A DNA stretch of 64,000 nt, from positions 62,001-126,000 of the forward strand of contig NZ_FTMD01000006.1 of assembly GCF_900156155.1 (NCBI RefSeq), read 5' to 3'. The translations under genes and the position numbers were made by a program. The notes beneath the pieces are model-generated. The model made no database searches and was not told the DNA's origin. It was given only the letters and a program-made list of their open reading frames with translations. Origin of the DNA: Aromatoleum tolulyticum. GTDB taxonomy: Bacteria; Pseudomonadota; Gammaproteobacteria; Burkholderiales; Rhodocyclaceae. Positions within the stretch are counted from its first letter, which is position 1, and each line of letters begins with the position of its first letter. Positions 37,473 to 49,044 of this stretch are shown here, one piece after another.

Positions 37473-38539
37473 AGACGCTCCTCGTGATGGCTGGTGGCAC
37501 GGGCGGTCACATCTTCCCCGGCATCGCCGTGGCGGAAGTCCTGCGCGCGCGCGGCTGGCGCATCGTGTGGATGGGCAACCCCGACGGCATGGAGGCGCGC
37601 ATCGTCCCCGAGCGTGGTTACGAGACCGCCTGGGTGCGCTTCACCGCGCTACGCGGCAAGGGCATCGTGCGCAAGCTGCTGCTGCCCCTGAACCTGTTGC
37701 GCGGATTCTGGCAGGCGCTGCGCGAGCTGGGGCGCATCCGGCCCGACGTCGTGCTCGGCATGGGCGGCTACGTGACCTTCCCGGGCGGCATGATGGCCGC
37801 CCTCACCGGCCGTGCGCTGGTCCTGCACGAACAGAACTCGGTCGCCGGGCTCGCGAACCGCGTGCTCGCAGGCGTCGCCGACCGCGTCCTCGCCGGCTTT
37901 CCGAAGGTGCTGAAGAAGGCCGCCTGGGTCGGCAACCCCGTGCGTGCCGACATTGCGGCGCTCGCGGCGCCCGCCGAGCGCTTTGCCGGCCGGAGCGGCG
38001 CGCTCAGGGTGCTCGTGGTCGGCGGCAGTCTGGGTGCGGCGGTGCTCAACGAAACGGTGCCGCAGGCGCTCGCACGCATGCAGCCGGCCGAGCGCCCGCA
38101 CGTCACGCACCAGGCCGGCGCGAAGCAGATCGACGCGCTGCGCAGTGCCTACGCCGCTGCGGGCGTCGAGGGCGAGCTGCTGCCCTTCATCGACGACATG
38201 GCGACGAAATACGCCGAGGCCGATCTCGTCATCTGCCGCGCGGGTGCGCTGACGGTCGCAGAACTGGCGGCTGCGGGCGCCGCGAGTCTGCTGGTGCCCT
38301 TCCCGCATGCGGTGGACGATCACCAGACGGGCAACGCGCGGTTCCTCGCCGATCAGGGAGCGGCATACCTGCTCCCGCAAACCGAACTCAACGCCGAGCG
38401 GCTGGCGGGCATCCTGGCGAGCCTCGATCGCACGCGTCTGCTCGAAATGGCGACGAAGGCGCGCGCGCTGGCCAAGCCGCATGCCGCGGAGGCGGTCGCG
38501 AAAGTCTGCGAAGACCTCGCGGCAGGGAGAAAGCAATGA
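37469..38539 (+). CDS. murG: Undecaprenyl-PP-MurNAc-pentapeptide:UDP-GlcNAc transferase
   Basis: GT-B (GT28) glycosyltransferase of 356 residues that makes lipid II at the inner face of the membrane. Motifs: [19 protein letters not shown] (G-loop 1), [36 protein letters not shown] (G-loop 3) and [15 protein letters not shown] with [12 protein letters not shown]. The start overlaps the ftsW stop and the stop overlaps the murC start. Confidence 0.97.
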   Translation: MKTLLVMAGGTGGHIFPGIAVAEVLRARGWRIVWMGNPDGMEARIVPERGYETAWVRFTALRGKGIVRKLLLPLNLLRGFWQALRELGRIRPDVVLGMGGYVTFPGGMMAALTGRALVLHEQNSVAGLANRVLAGVADRVLAGFPKVLKKAAWVGNPVRADIAALAAPAERFAGRSGALRVLVVGGSLGAAVLNETVPQALARMQPAERPHVTHQAGAKQIDALRSAYAAAGVEGELLPFIDDMATKYAEADLVICRAGALTVAELAAAGAASLLVPFPHAVDDHQTGNARFLADQGAAYLLPQTELNAERLAGILASLDRTRLLEMATKARALAKPHAAEAVAKVCEDLAAGRKQ

Positions 38540-39951
38540 AGCACAAAGTCAAACGCATCCATTTCGTCGGCATCGGCGGCGCCGGCATGAGCGGCATCGC
38601 CGAAGTGCTGGTCAACCTCGGCTACACCGTCAGCGGCTCGGATCTCGGCGAGAACGCGGCGACGCGCCGCCTGCGCGCACTCGGCGCGCGTGTCGTGTCC
38701 GGCCACGCTGCCGAGAACGTCGCCCAGGCCGATGCTGTGGTGATCTCTACCGCAGTGCGCAACGACAACCCCGAAGTGACGGCCGCGCGTGCGCGCCACA
38801 TCCCGGTGGTGCCGCGCGCCCAGATGCTCGCCGAGCTGATGCGCCTCAAGCAGGGCATCGCGATCGCGGGCACCCACGGCAAGACCACGACGACCTCGCT
38901 CGTCGCGAGCATCCTTGCTGAGGGCGGGCTGGACCCCACCTTCGTGATCGGTGGCAAGCTCAACGCGGCGGGTGCGAACGCGCGTCTCGGCAAGGGCGAT
39001 TTCCTCGTCGCCGAGGCTGACGAGTCCGACGCATCCTTCCTCCTGCTGACCCCGGTGATCTCGGTCGTCACGAATATCGACGCCGATCACATGGACACCT
39101 ACGGGCACGACTTTGCCCGCCTCAAGCAGGCCTTCGTCGATTTCCTCCAGCACCTGCCGTTCTATGGCGTCGCGGTGCTGTGCGAGGACGACCCGCACGT
39201 GCGTTCGATCATGCCGCTGGTGTCGAAGCAGATCGTCCGCTACGGCCTGTCGGAGTCCGCGAACATCCGCGCCGAGAACATCCGTGCCGAAGGCGGCCGC
39301 ATGCTGTTCGACGCTGTTCGCGTGAATGGCACGATCAGCCGTCTGCCGATCGAACTGAACCTGCCGGGCCTGCACAACGTACTCAACGCACTCGCCGCGA
39401 TCGCCGTGGCCACCGAGGCGCAGGTGCCGGACGAAGCGATCATCAAGGCGCTCTCCGAGTTCAAGGGTGTCGGGCGGCGCTTCCAGCGTTACGGCGAGAT
39501 TCCGCTGCGCGGCGAGGATGGCAGCGAGCGCGGCAGCTTCACGCTGATCGACGACTACGGCCACCACCCGGTCGAGATGGCTGCGACGCTGGCCGCCGCG
39601 CGCGGCGCGTTCCCCGGCCGCCGCCTCGTCCTCGCCTTCCAGCCGCACCGCTATACGCGCACGCGCGACTGTTTCGAGGACTTCGTCAAGGTCTTGTCCA
39701 CCGTCGACGCCCTGCTGCTGGCCGAAGTGTATGCCGCCGGCGAAGCGCCGGTCGTCGCTGCCGACGGGCGTTCGCTGGCGCGTGCGATTCGCGTGTCGGG
39801 CAAGGTCGAGCCGGTCTTCGTCGAAGACATCGGCGATATGCCGGCGACGGTCCTCTCGGCTGCGCGCGACGGTGATGTGGTGATCACGATGGGCGCGGGC
39901 TCGATCGGCGCCGTGCCCGGAAAACTGGCTAACAACGAGGAAGTGGCGTGA
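38536..39951 (+). CDS. murC: UDP-MurNAc:L-alanine ligase
   Basis: Mur ligase of 471 residues adding the first residue, L-alanine, to UDP-MurNAc. The N-terminus has [17 protein letters not shown]; the ATP loop is [16 protein letters not shown] near residue 115, followed by [33 protein letters not shown] and [11 protein letters not shown]. It is the biosynthetic counterpart of Mpl at 21184. The start overlaps the murG stop (ATGA) and the stop overlaps ddl. Confidence 0.97.
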   Translation: MKHKVKRIHFVGIGGAGMSGIAEVLVNLGYTVSGSDLGENAATRRLRALGARVVSGHAAENVAQADAVVISTAVRNDNPEVTAARARHIPVVPRAQMLAELMRLKQGIAIAGTHGKTTTTSLVASILAEGGLDPTFVIGGKLNAAGANARLGKGDFLVAEADESDASFLLLTPVISVVTNIDADHMDTYGHDFARLKQAFVDFLQHLPFYGVAVLCEDDPHVRSIMPLVSKQIVRYGLSESANIRAENIRAEGGRMLFDAVRVNGTISRLPIELNLPGLHNVLNALAAIAVATEAQVPDEAIIKALSEFKGVGRRFQRYGEIPLRGEDGSERGSFTLIDDYGHHPVEMAATLAAARGAFPGRRLVLAFQPHRYTRTRDCFEDFVKVLSTVDALLLAEVYAAGEAPVVAADGRSLARAIRVSGKVEPVFVEDIGDMPATVLSAARDGDVVITMGAGSIGAVPGKLANNEEVA

Positions 39952-40904
39952 GCGGCGAAGTGATGGACAAGGCCGTGGTCGATCCGGCCATGCGTGCGAA
40001 ATTCGGCAAGGTCGCGGTGCTGCTGGGTGGCACATCGGCCGAAAGGGACGTCTCGCTGATGTCGGGCGGCGCCGTGCTCGAGGCCCTGCGCGCTGCGGGT
40101 GTCGACGCACACGGTTTCGACCCTGCCGAGTTCGACCTGCACATCCTCAAGGAACAGGGGTACGACCGCGCCTTCATCGCGCTGCACGGCCGTGGCGGCG
40201 AAGACGGCACCGTGCAGGGCATGCTCGAACTGCTGAAGATCCCCTACACGGGCAGCGGCGTGATGGCGTCGGCGCTGGCGATGGACAAGTGGCGCACAAA
40301 GATGGTGTGGGCGGCATGCGGCTTGCCGACCCCGCGCTATGCGATCCTGAATGCCGACACCGACTGGGATGCGGTCGTCGCCGATCTCGGCCTGCCGATC
40401 TTCGTCAAGCCGGTGCATGAAGGGTCCAGCATGGGGGCGACCAAGGTCACCGAGCCCGCCCAGCTGAAGGCCGCATGGGAGCTCGCAGCGCGCTTCGACG
40501 ATCTCGTGATTGCCGAGGAGTTCATCTCCGGTGCCGAACTGACCGCGCCCTTCCTGCATGACCGGGCGCTGCCGCTGATCCGCATCGAAGCGCCCGGCGG
40601 CAACTACGACTACCAGAACAAGTACTTCACCGACGACACGCGCTACCTGTGCCCCTGCGGGCTGCCCGCCGCGCAGGAGCAGGCCCTGCAGGCGCTGATC
40701 ATGCAGAGCGCGCGCGTGCTCGGTTGCCGCGGCTGGGGCCGCGCCGACCTGATCCTGACCGAGGACGGGCGTCCCTACCTGCTGGAAATGAACACCAGTC
40801 CCGGCATGACCGGCCACTCCCTCGTGCCGATGGCGGCGCGCGTGGCGGGCATGGACTTTACCCAGCTGTGTCTCGCGATCCTGGAGGATGCCCGCCTTGG
40901 CTGA
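39948..40904 (+). CDS. ddl: D-alanine:D-alanine ligase
   Basis: ATP-grasp ligase of 318 residues that makes the D-Ala-D-Ala substrate of MurF. Motifs: [59 protein letters not shown] and [20 protein letters not shown]. The annotated start is GTG 39948, overlapping the murC stop (GTGA); ATG 39963 is the alternative. murB, which sits between murC and ddl in some bacteria, is absent. The end overlaps ftsQ by 17 bp. Confidence 0.96.
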   Translation: MSGEVMDKAVVDPAMRAKFGKVAVLLGGTSAERDVSLMSGGAVLEALRAAGVDAHGFDPAEFDLHILKEQGYDRAFIALHGRGGEDGTVQGMLELLKIPYTGSGVMASALAMDKWRTKMVWAACGLPTPRYAILNADTDWDAVVADLGLPIFVKPVHEGSSMGATKVTEPAQLKAAWELAARFDDLVIAEEFISGAELTAPFLHDRALPLIRIEAPGGNYDYQNKYFTDDTRYLCPCGLPAAQEQALQALIMQSARVLGCRGWGRADLILTEDGRPYLLEMNTSPGMTGHSLVPMAARVAGMDFTQLCLAILEDARLG

Positions 40905-41736
40905 ATTCCGCCTGCGTTCTCCGCTTGCCGCACGCGGGCTATCCGGCACCAGCCGGATGCCCGGTCGCGTGCATGAGCGCGAGGGTGTGTGGCACCGGCC
41001 GGCCGTGCTGAACCTGTTTTCGGACATCCTGATGCTGTTCGCGGCGGTTGCGTTCGGCTACGCCTTCGTCGCGTGGTTCCTGTCGCGCCCGCTGTTTCCG
41101 CTGCGCGAGGTGGTCGTGCTGACGCCTCCGGCGCAGGTGACCACCGAGCAGCTCGAATACGTGGCCCGCAGTGCGATCCACGGCAATTTCTTCTCGGTGG
41201 ACCTCGAGACCGTGCGCGAGACCTTCGAGAAGCTGCCCTGGGTCAGGCGCGCCGAAGTCCGCCGTCGCTGGCCCGACGTGCTGGAGCTGCGCCTCGAGGA
41301 ACATCAGGCCGTGGCGTACTGGACCGTGTCCGGCAGCGGCGACTCGCAGCTGGTGAATCGCCAGGGCGAAGTCTTCGTCGCGGCAAGCAATGCCGAACTG
41401 CCGTCCTTCTCGGGGCCGCAGGGGTCGGCTGCCTACATTCAGGCGAAACACCGCGAATTCGGCGCGATGCTGGAACCGCTCGGCCACAAGCTCGTCGGTC
41501 TCGCGCTTTCGGCGCGCGAGGCGTGGCAGCTCAAGCTCGACGACGGCATGGTGATCATGCTCGGACGCGACCAGGAGAAGGCGCCGATCGGCCAGCGCCT
41601 CGAGCGCTTCGTGAGCGCCTGGCCGCAGGCGCGGGAAAAGGTTGGTGTGCAGGTGGCGGTAGCGGACCTCCGCTACCCGAGCGGATTCGCCCTCACCCCG
41701 GTGGGGGACTTCAAGGCAGCGAAAGGCAAGCAATGA
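40888..41736 (+). CDS. ftsQ: Cell division protein FtsQ
   Basis: Bitopic membrane protein of 282 residues. About 45 cytoplasmic residues precede one membrane helix (about 46-68, [25 protein letters not shown]), then a POTRA domain (about 72-140) with [22 protein letters not shown] and [29 protein letters not shown], then the FtsQ beta domain. It recruits FtsL/FtsB to the divisome. ATG 40888 overlaps ddl; TTG 40897 is a possible alternative. The stop overlaps ftsA (ATGA). Confidence 0.94.
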   Translation: MPALAEFRLRSPLAARGLSGTSRMPGRVHEREGVWHRPAVLNLFSDILMLFAAVAFGYAFVAWFLSRPLFPLREVVVLTPPAQVTTEQLEYVARSAIHGNFFSVDLETVRETFEKLPWVRRAEVRRRWPDVLELRLEEHQAVAYWTVSGSGDSQLVNRQGEVFVAASNAELPSFSGPQGSAAYIQAKHREFGAMLEPLGHKLVGLALSAREAWQLKLDDGMVIMLGRDQEKAPIGQRLERFVSAWPQAREKVGVQVAVADLRYPSGFALTPVGDFKAAKGKQ

Positions 41737-42962
41737 GCAAGGAATACAAGGACCTGATCGTCGGGCTGGACATCGGTACCGCCAAGGTCACGTGCATGGT
41801 CGCGGAGGTTCGTCCCGACGGGCGGATCAACGTCGTCGGTGTCGGCACGCAGCCGGCCAGCGGTCTCAAGCGCGGCGTGGTCGTGAACATCGAGGCCACG
41901 GTCGACGCGATCTCGCGCGTGATCCAGGAAGTCGAATTGATGGCCGACTGCAAGATCCGCGACGTCTATACCGGGATCGCGGGCAGCCACATCAAGAGTT
42001 TCAACTCGAACGGCATGGTTGCGATCAAGGACAAGGAAGTCACCCCGCTCGACGTTGAGCGCGTGATCGAGGTCGCCCGCGCAATGCCGGTGCCCGCCGA
42101 GCAGCAGATCCTGCACACGCTCACCCAGGAGTTCATCATCGACGGGCAGGGCGGGGTGCGCGAGCCCATCGGCATGAGCGGCGTCAAGCTCGAGGTCAAG
42201 GTGCATATCGTCACCGGCGCCGTGTCGGCGGCCCAGAACGTCATCAAGTGCGTGCGTCGTTGCGGACTCGAGGTCATGGACCTGATCCTGCAGCCGCTCG
42301 CATCGAGCTACGCGGTGCTGACCGAGGACGAGAAGGAACTGGGCGTGTGCCTCGTCGATATCGGCGGCGGCACGACCGACATCGCGGTCTTCACGCACGG
42401 CGCAATCCGCCACACGGCGGTGCTGCCGGTCGCGGGCGACCAGATCACCAACGACATCGCGATGGCGCTGCGCACGCCGACCTCCGAAGCCGAGGAAATC
42501 AAGATCCGCCACGGCGTCGCGATGCACACGCTGGCCGACCCCGAGGAAATGATCGAGGTGCCCGGCGTCGGCGACCGCCCGCCGCGGCCGCTGTCGCGCC
42601 AGCGTCTTGCCGACGTGATCGAGCCGCGCGTGTCCGAATTGTTCGAACTCGTGCAGGCCGAGCTGCGCCGCAGCGGCTACGAAGAGCTGCTCTCCTCGGG
42701 AATCGTCCTCACCGGCGGTTCGTCGGTGATGCTCGGCATGGTCGAACTCGGCGAGGAAGTGTTCCACATGCCGGTGCGCGTGGGCGCGCCGCAGTACTCG
42801 GGCGGCTTGGCGGATGTCGTGTGCCACCCGCGCTATGCCACGGCCATGGGCCTGGTCATGGAAGGCCACGCCCAGCGTCGCCGCGGCATGCTGGCGCGCG
42901 ACACCCGCAGCGTGAAGCAGGTGTTCGGACGCATGAAGGCGTGGTTCGAAAAGAATTTTTGA
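41733..42962 (+). CDS. ftsA: Cell division protein FtsA
   Basis: Actin-like ATPase of 409 residues that tethers FtsZ to the membrane. Motifs: IVGLDIGTAKVTCMVAEV (phosphate 1), VCLVDIGGGTTDIAVFTHGAI (phosphate 2), IVLTGGSSVMLGMVELGEEVF (adenosine), and a C-terminal amphipathic helix MKAWFEKNF for membrane binding. It is followed by an AT-richer 145-bp gap, the longest gap in the cluster, before ftsZ. Confidence 0.97.
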   Translation: MSKEYKDLIVGLDIGTAKVTCMVAEVRPDGRINVVGVGTQPASGLKRGVVVNIEATVDAISRVIQEVELMADCKIRDVYTGIAGSHIKSFNSNGMVAIKDKEVTPLDVERVIEVARAMPVPAEQQILHTLTQEFIIDGQGGVREPIGMSGVKLEVKVHIVTGAVSAAQNVIKCVRRCGLEVMDLILQPLASSYAVLTEDEKELGVCLVDIGGGTTDIAVFTHGAIRHTAVLPVAGDQITNDIAMALRTPTSEAEEIKIRHGVAMHTLADPEEMIEVPGVGDRPPRPLSRQRLADVIEPRVSELFELVQAELRRSGYEELLSSGIVLTGGSSVMLGMVELGEEVFHMPVRVGAPQYSGGLADVVCHPRYATAMGLVMEGHAQRRRGMLARDTRSVKQVFGRMKAWFEKNF

Positions 42963-43107
42963 CGGAATGGCGTGGAATTTTTCAGCCAAATTGAATGAGT
43001 TGTTGATCTGACCCCCTTATTTAGTTGTAAACTTTTGATTTATTACTAGATGTAGATTCGGCGGCAGCTCGGTGCGTATCGGGGTTGTTTTTCAGGAGGC
43101 GAGGCAA
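42963..43107 (+). promoter_or_regulatory. AT-rich gap upstream of ftsZ, probable ftsZ promoter region
   Basis: The 145 bp between ftsA and ftsZ are clearly AT-rich compared with the flanking genes, especially 42990-43060. Several TTGATN/TTGTAA-like and TANNNT-like hexamers occur (TTGATC 43003, TTGTAA 43025, TAGATT 43053), but no pair has clean 16-18 bp spacing, so no exact promoter is assigned. A strong ribosome-binding sequence AGGAGGCGAGG (43094 on) precedes ftsZ. Confidence 0.5.
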
Positions 43108-44247
43108 ATGTTTGAAATCGTTGAGAAGGAGCAGACCGGCACGATCATCAAGGTGATCGGTGTCGGTGGCGCCGGCGGCAATGCCGTCGATCACATGATC
43201 CGGGAAGGGGTGCAGGGCGTCGAATTCATCGTCGCCAACACCGATGCACAGGCGCTCAATCGCTGCCTCGCCCCGAACAAGATCCAGCTGGGCAACTCGG
43301 GTCTGGGCGCAGGCTCGAAGCCCGAAGCCGGCCGTGCGGCGGCGCAGGATTCGCGCGACGCGATCGCCGCGGCGCTCGACGGCGCCCACATGTGCTTCAT
43401 CACCGGCGGCATGGGTGGCGGCACCGGCACCGGCGCTGCGCCGGTCGTGGCCGAGATCGCCAAGGAGATGGGCATCCTGACCGTCGCGGTCGTGACCAAG
43501 CCCTTCGACTTCGAGAACCGCCTGCGCGTCGCGGAAAGCGGCGTCGAAGAGCTGACCCGCTACGTCGACTCGCTGATCATCGTCCTCAACGACAAGCTGC
43601 TCGAAGTGTACGGCGACGACGCCGGCTTCGAGGACTGCTTCCGTTCGGCCGACAACGTGCTGCGCAGCGCCGTCGGCGGCATCGCCGAAATCATCAACGT
43701 GCCCGGCCTCGTGAACGTCGACTTCCAGGACGTGCGCACCGCGATGGGCGAGATGGGCCGCGCGATGATGGGTTCGGCCGAAGCCTCCGGCATGGACCGC
43801 GCACGCATCGCCGCCGAGCAGGCCGCCGTGAGCCCGCTGCTCGAGGGCACCGAATTGTCCGGCGCGCGCTGCGTGCTGATCAACATCACCGCCAGCCGCT
43901 CGCTGAAGATGTCCGAAGTGCGCGATGCCGTGAAGACCGTCCAGGCCTTCGCCGCACCCGAAGCCTTCGTCAAGTACGGCACGGTGTTCGACGAGTCGAT
44001 GGAAGACTGCGTCCGCGTGACCGTCGTCGCGACCGGCCTCGGCGTGCCGCGCGCCGCGCGCCAGCCGGTGATGCAGGTCGTGCAGGGCACGGGCACCTAC
44101 GGTCCCTCGGTCGGCGGCATCGACCTGACCAACCTGGACGTTCCGGCGGTCATTCGCACCAACCGTCGCACGACGGTCGAGGCGATGAGCGCCAACGGCA
44201 TGGGCACGTACGACATTCCGGCTTTCCTGCGCAAGCAGGCCGACTGA
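43108..44247 (+). CDS. ftsZ: Cell division protein FtsZ
   Basis: Tubulin-like GTPase of 379 residues that forms the Z-ring. Motifs: IKVIGVGGAGGNAVDHM, NTDAQAL, the tubulin signature GGGTGTG at 103-109, and the T7-loop-type NVDFQDVRTAM. The C-terminal conserved peptide is YDIPAFLRKQ, the FtsA/ZipA binding tail, after a short linker of about 40 residues. ATG 43108 follows an AGGAGG ribosome-binding sequence; the frame extends 12 codons upstream without support. It ends before a strong hairpin terminator. Confidence 0.98.
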   Translation: MFEIVEKEQTGTIIKVIGVGGAGGNAVDHMIREGVQGVEFIVANTDAQALNRCLAPNKIQLGNSGLGAGSKPEAGRAAAQDSRDAIAAALDGAHMCFITGGMGGGTGTGAAPVVAEIAKEMGILTVAVVTKPFDFENRLRVAESGVEELTRYVDSLIIVLNDKLLEVYGDDAGFEDCFRSADNVLRSAVGGIAEIINVPGLVNVDFQDVRTAMGEMGRAMMGSAEASGMDRARIAAEQAAVSPLLEGTELSGARCVLINITASRSLKMSEVRDAVKTVQAFAAPEAFVKYGTVFDESMEDCVRVTVVATGLGVPRAARQPVMQVVQGTGTYGPSVGGIDLTNLDVPAVIRTNRRTTVEAMSANGMGTYDIPAFLRKQAD

Positions 44248-44268
44248 GCACCGCCGGCTCCGCCCATT

Positions 44269-44317
44269 ACGGGCGCGTGCTGTGGACCGTCGCCTCCGGT
44301 CCGCGGCATGCGCCCGT
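44269..44317 (+). terminator. Long hairpin terminator after ftsZ
   Basis: Arms 44269-44289 and 44297-44317 form a 21-bp stem around a 7-base loop. As DNA the stem has three mismatches, but in RNA read from the plus strand each becomes a G-U pair, so the RNA stem is unbroken. The sequence TTCCG follows directly. It separates the dcw cluster from lpxC. Confidence 0.7.
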
Positions 44318-44416
44318 TTCCGTTCCTGCCGGCGCTGCAGAGGCTTGATGGCACTCCGCAGCAACGCTGTGTTGCATGTTGCGTTGCAACCAAACTTGCC
44401 GCGTGATCCCGTGTGT

Positions 44417-44428
44417 GCATGCTAAACT
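44417..44428 (+). promoter_or_regulatory. Extended -10 promoter of lpxC
   Basis: GCATGCTAAACT contains the extended -10 pattern TGnTAAACT about 25 bp before the lpxC start. The identical 12 bases occur upstream of secA (46172-46183). A TTGCCG at 44396-44401 is too far away to be an ordinary -35. Confidence 0.5.
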
Positions 44429-44453
44429 GCTGTCGTGTAACGGGAATTTAACA

Positions 44454-45371
44454 ATGATCAGGCAGCGCACCCTCAAATCGCTCATCAAGGCCACCGGCGT
44501 CGGTCTGCACGGCGGACGCAAGGTCCAGCTGGTGCTGCGTCCGGCTGCGCCCGATACGGGCATCGTCTTCCATCGCGTCGATCTCGATCCGGTCGTGGAC
44601 TTCCCGGCCGACCCGTATTCGGTGTGCGACACGCGCATGTGCTCGGGGCTCGAGCGCGACGGCGCCAAGGTCGGCACCGTCGAGCACCTGATGTCGGCCC
44701 TTGCCGGTCTCGGTATCGACAATCTGCACGTGGACGTCGACGCGCCCGAGATTCCCATTCTCGATGGCAGCGCGGGTCCTTTCGTGTTCCTGTTGCAGTC
44801 GGCGGGGATCGAGGAACAGCAGGCACCGAAGCGCTTCCTGCGCGTAAAGAAGGCCGTCGAGTACCGCGAGGACGACAAGTGGGTGCGCCTCGAACCGTAC
44901 GACGGCTTCAGGCTGGATTTCTCCATCGTGTTCAACCACCCTGCGATCGACAAGACCTCGACGCAGGTGAGTATCGATTTCGCCGAACACTCCTATGTTC
45001 GCGACGTCGCCCGTGCACGCACCTTCGGCTTCATGCAGGACGTCGAGTTCATGCGCGCCAACGGCCTGGCGCTGGGTGGCAGTCTGGACAACGCGATCGT
45101 GATGGACGAATACCGCGTGCTCAACGCCGAAGGCCTGCGCTACGTCGACGAGTTCGTCAAGCACAAGGTGCTGGATGCAATCGGCGACCTCTACCTGTGC
45201 GGTCATCCGCTTCTCGCCCGGTATTCCGCGCACAAGGCCGGCCACGCGCTGAACAACCAGGTGCTGCGCGTGCTGCTGGAAGACAGCAGCGCGTGGGAAA
45301 TCGTGACGTTCGAGCAGGACGCCGCGACCCCGGCGGCGGTCAGCCACCAGTTCGAACTCTCGCTCGCCTGA
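44454..45371 (+). CDS. lpxC: UDP-3-O-acyl-N-acetylglucosamine deacetylase
   Basis: Zinc deacetylase of 305 residues for the committed step of lipid A synthesis. Motifs: [14 protein letters not shown]-type start ([12 protein letters not shown]), [23 protein letters not shown] with zinc-binding His, [41 protein letters not shown] and [16 protein letters not shown] 44454 starts the conserved N-terminus; the open frame before it contains the promoter and is not used. lpxC after ftsZ is the standard order. Confidence 0.97.
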   Translation: MIRQRTLKSLIKATGVGLHGGRKVQLVLRPAAPDTGIVFHRVDLDPVVDFPADPYSVCDTRMCSGLERDGAKVGTVEHLMSALAGLGIDNLHVDVDAPEIPILDGSAGPFVFLLQSAGIEEQQAPKRFLRVKKAVEYREDDKWVRLEPYDGFRLDFSIVFNHPAIDKTSTQVSIDFAEHSYVRDVARARTFGFMQDVEFMRANGLALGGSLDNAIVMDEYRVLNAEGLRYVDEFVKHKVLDAIGDLYLCGHPLLARYSAHKAGHALNNQVLRVLLEDSSAWEIVTFEQDAATPAAVSHQFELSLA

Positions 45372-45381
45372 GCGTCCGGCG

Positions 45382-45570
45382 ATGCTGGTGATCCGCCTGT
45401 TCGCCATCCTCGCAGTGATCGGCATCGGCGGATCGCTCGCCGCATGGATGCTCACCGGCAATCCCAAGTACCGCCTGTGGGCGTGGAACTGCTTCCGCGC
45501 CGGGATCGTCGTGCTGTTCGTGTTCCTTGCGCTGTTCGCGCTCGAGCGCGTGTTCGTCCCGTTCGCGTAG
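45382..45570 (+). CDS. Small two-helix membrane protein, unknown function
   Basis: A 62-residue protein starting 10 bp after lpxC. It has two hydrophobic helices (about 2-24 and 38-58) separated by a short polar loop, TGNPKYRLWAWNCFRAG. I do not recognise a family. Its closeness to lpxC suggests co-transcription, and its composition matches the host. Confidence 0.6.
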   Translation: MLVIRLFAILAVIGIGGSLAAWMLTGNPKYRLWAWNCFRAGIVVLFVFLALFALERVFVPFA

Positions 45571-45617
45571 CCTTCGCCGCGCCGCGGCAAGAGGGCGATT
45601 GATCGCCCGGTTGATAG

Positions 45618-46052
45618 TCAGTCGCGACGGCTGCGCCGCACCAGGCGCTCGAGCGATTCGCGCAGTGGCGAATCCGCGGGCAGTGTGGCCGAGAAATCCT
45701 CGATGCTGCGGCTGCCGTCTTCCGAGATCGTGCGTTGCGGCGGAGGGCGTCGCTCCTCGCGCGTCTCCAGCACTTTGACCTTCACCTGCACGGTCTTGAT
45801 CTGCAGCCCGGCCGCCGCAAACTGCTGGACCAGCGACGGCGCGATCTGTTTCAGGCGCGCGGCCGCAGCGCCGCCGTTGGCAAGCAGCACCAGGATGTCG
45901 CCCTTCAGGTTGGCGACCGAACAGGCCGATGCGAGCGCGGGCGGGAGGTGTTGCTGGAGCAGGGTCTGCAGGCGCATCAGGCGCGCCGCATGGTCCTTCA
46001 GGCGAGCGAGAGCGTCGCCGGTGCCCAGGAAGCGCTGGATGAGCTGGGTCAT
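45618..46052 (-). CDS. dciA: DUF721 family protein (DciA-like)
   Basis: Protein of 144 residues with an N-terminal DUF721 domain (about 5-90: IQRFLGTGDALARLKDHAARLMRLQTLLQQHLP, then ACSVANLKGDILVLLANGGAAAARLKQIAPSLVQQF) and a charged, probably flexible tail. DciA loads the replicative helicase in bacteria that lack DnaC. The lpxC-DUF721-secA neighbourhood supports the assignment, though here the gene is on the opposite strand. The start is ATG 46052; the upstream frame to 46208 is not supported. Confidence 0.78.
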   Translation of the reverse strand: MTQLIQRFLGTGDALARLKDHAARLMRLQTLLQQHLPPALASACSVANLKGDILVLLANGGAAAARLKQIAPSLVQQFAAAGLQIKTVQVKVKVLETREERRPPPQRTISEDGSRSIEDFSATLPADSPLRESLERLVRRSRRD

Positions 46053-46171
46053 TGCGGTGCCGAAGTCGGAGTGCGCCCAGATGGTAGGTCGTGCAGTCCC
46101 GGGCCGCAAGGGCCGGCCTTCCCGCTGCGCTCGCGTGCCGTCGCCGCATCCTCTGCAGGGGCTTGCGGCCG

Positions 46172-46183
46172 GCATGCTAAACT
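46172..46183 (+). promoter_or_regulatory. Extended -10 promoter of secA
   Basis: GCATGCTAAACT lies 36 bp before the secA ATG, with the extended -10 pattern TGnTAAACT. It is identical over 12 bases to the element before lpxC at 44417-44428. No -35 at standard spacing is seen. Confidence 0.5.
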
Positions 46184-46219
46184 TCCCGCTTTGCCGAATC
46201 GGTCCCATCAGATACCCAC

Positions 46220-48955
<2,736 letters not shown>

Positions 48956-48994
48956 GGCGCGATGGGTGGCACGACGCGTCCCCGCCACGTCCTT

Positions 48995-49017
48995 GAACGG
49001 CCCTTTGCGGGCCGTTC
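48995..49017 (+). terminator. Rho-independent terminator of secA
   Basis: GAACGGCCC (48995-49003) and GGGCCGTTC (49009-49017) form a perfect 9-bp stem with loop TTTGC, followed by TTG. The short T-tract makes it moderately strong. The next gene starts about 27 bp later. Confidence 0.7.
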
Positions 49018-49044
49018 TTGGCTTCACGCGGAGCGTTCCCGGAC

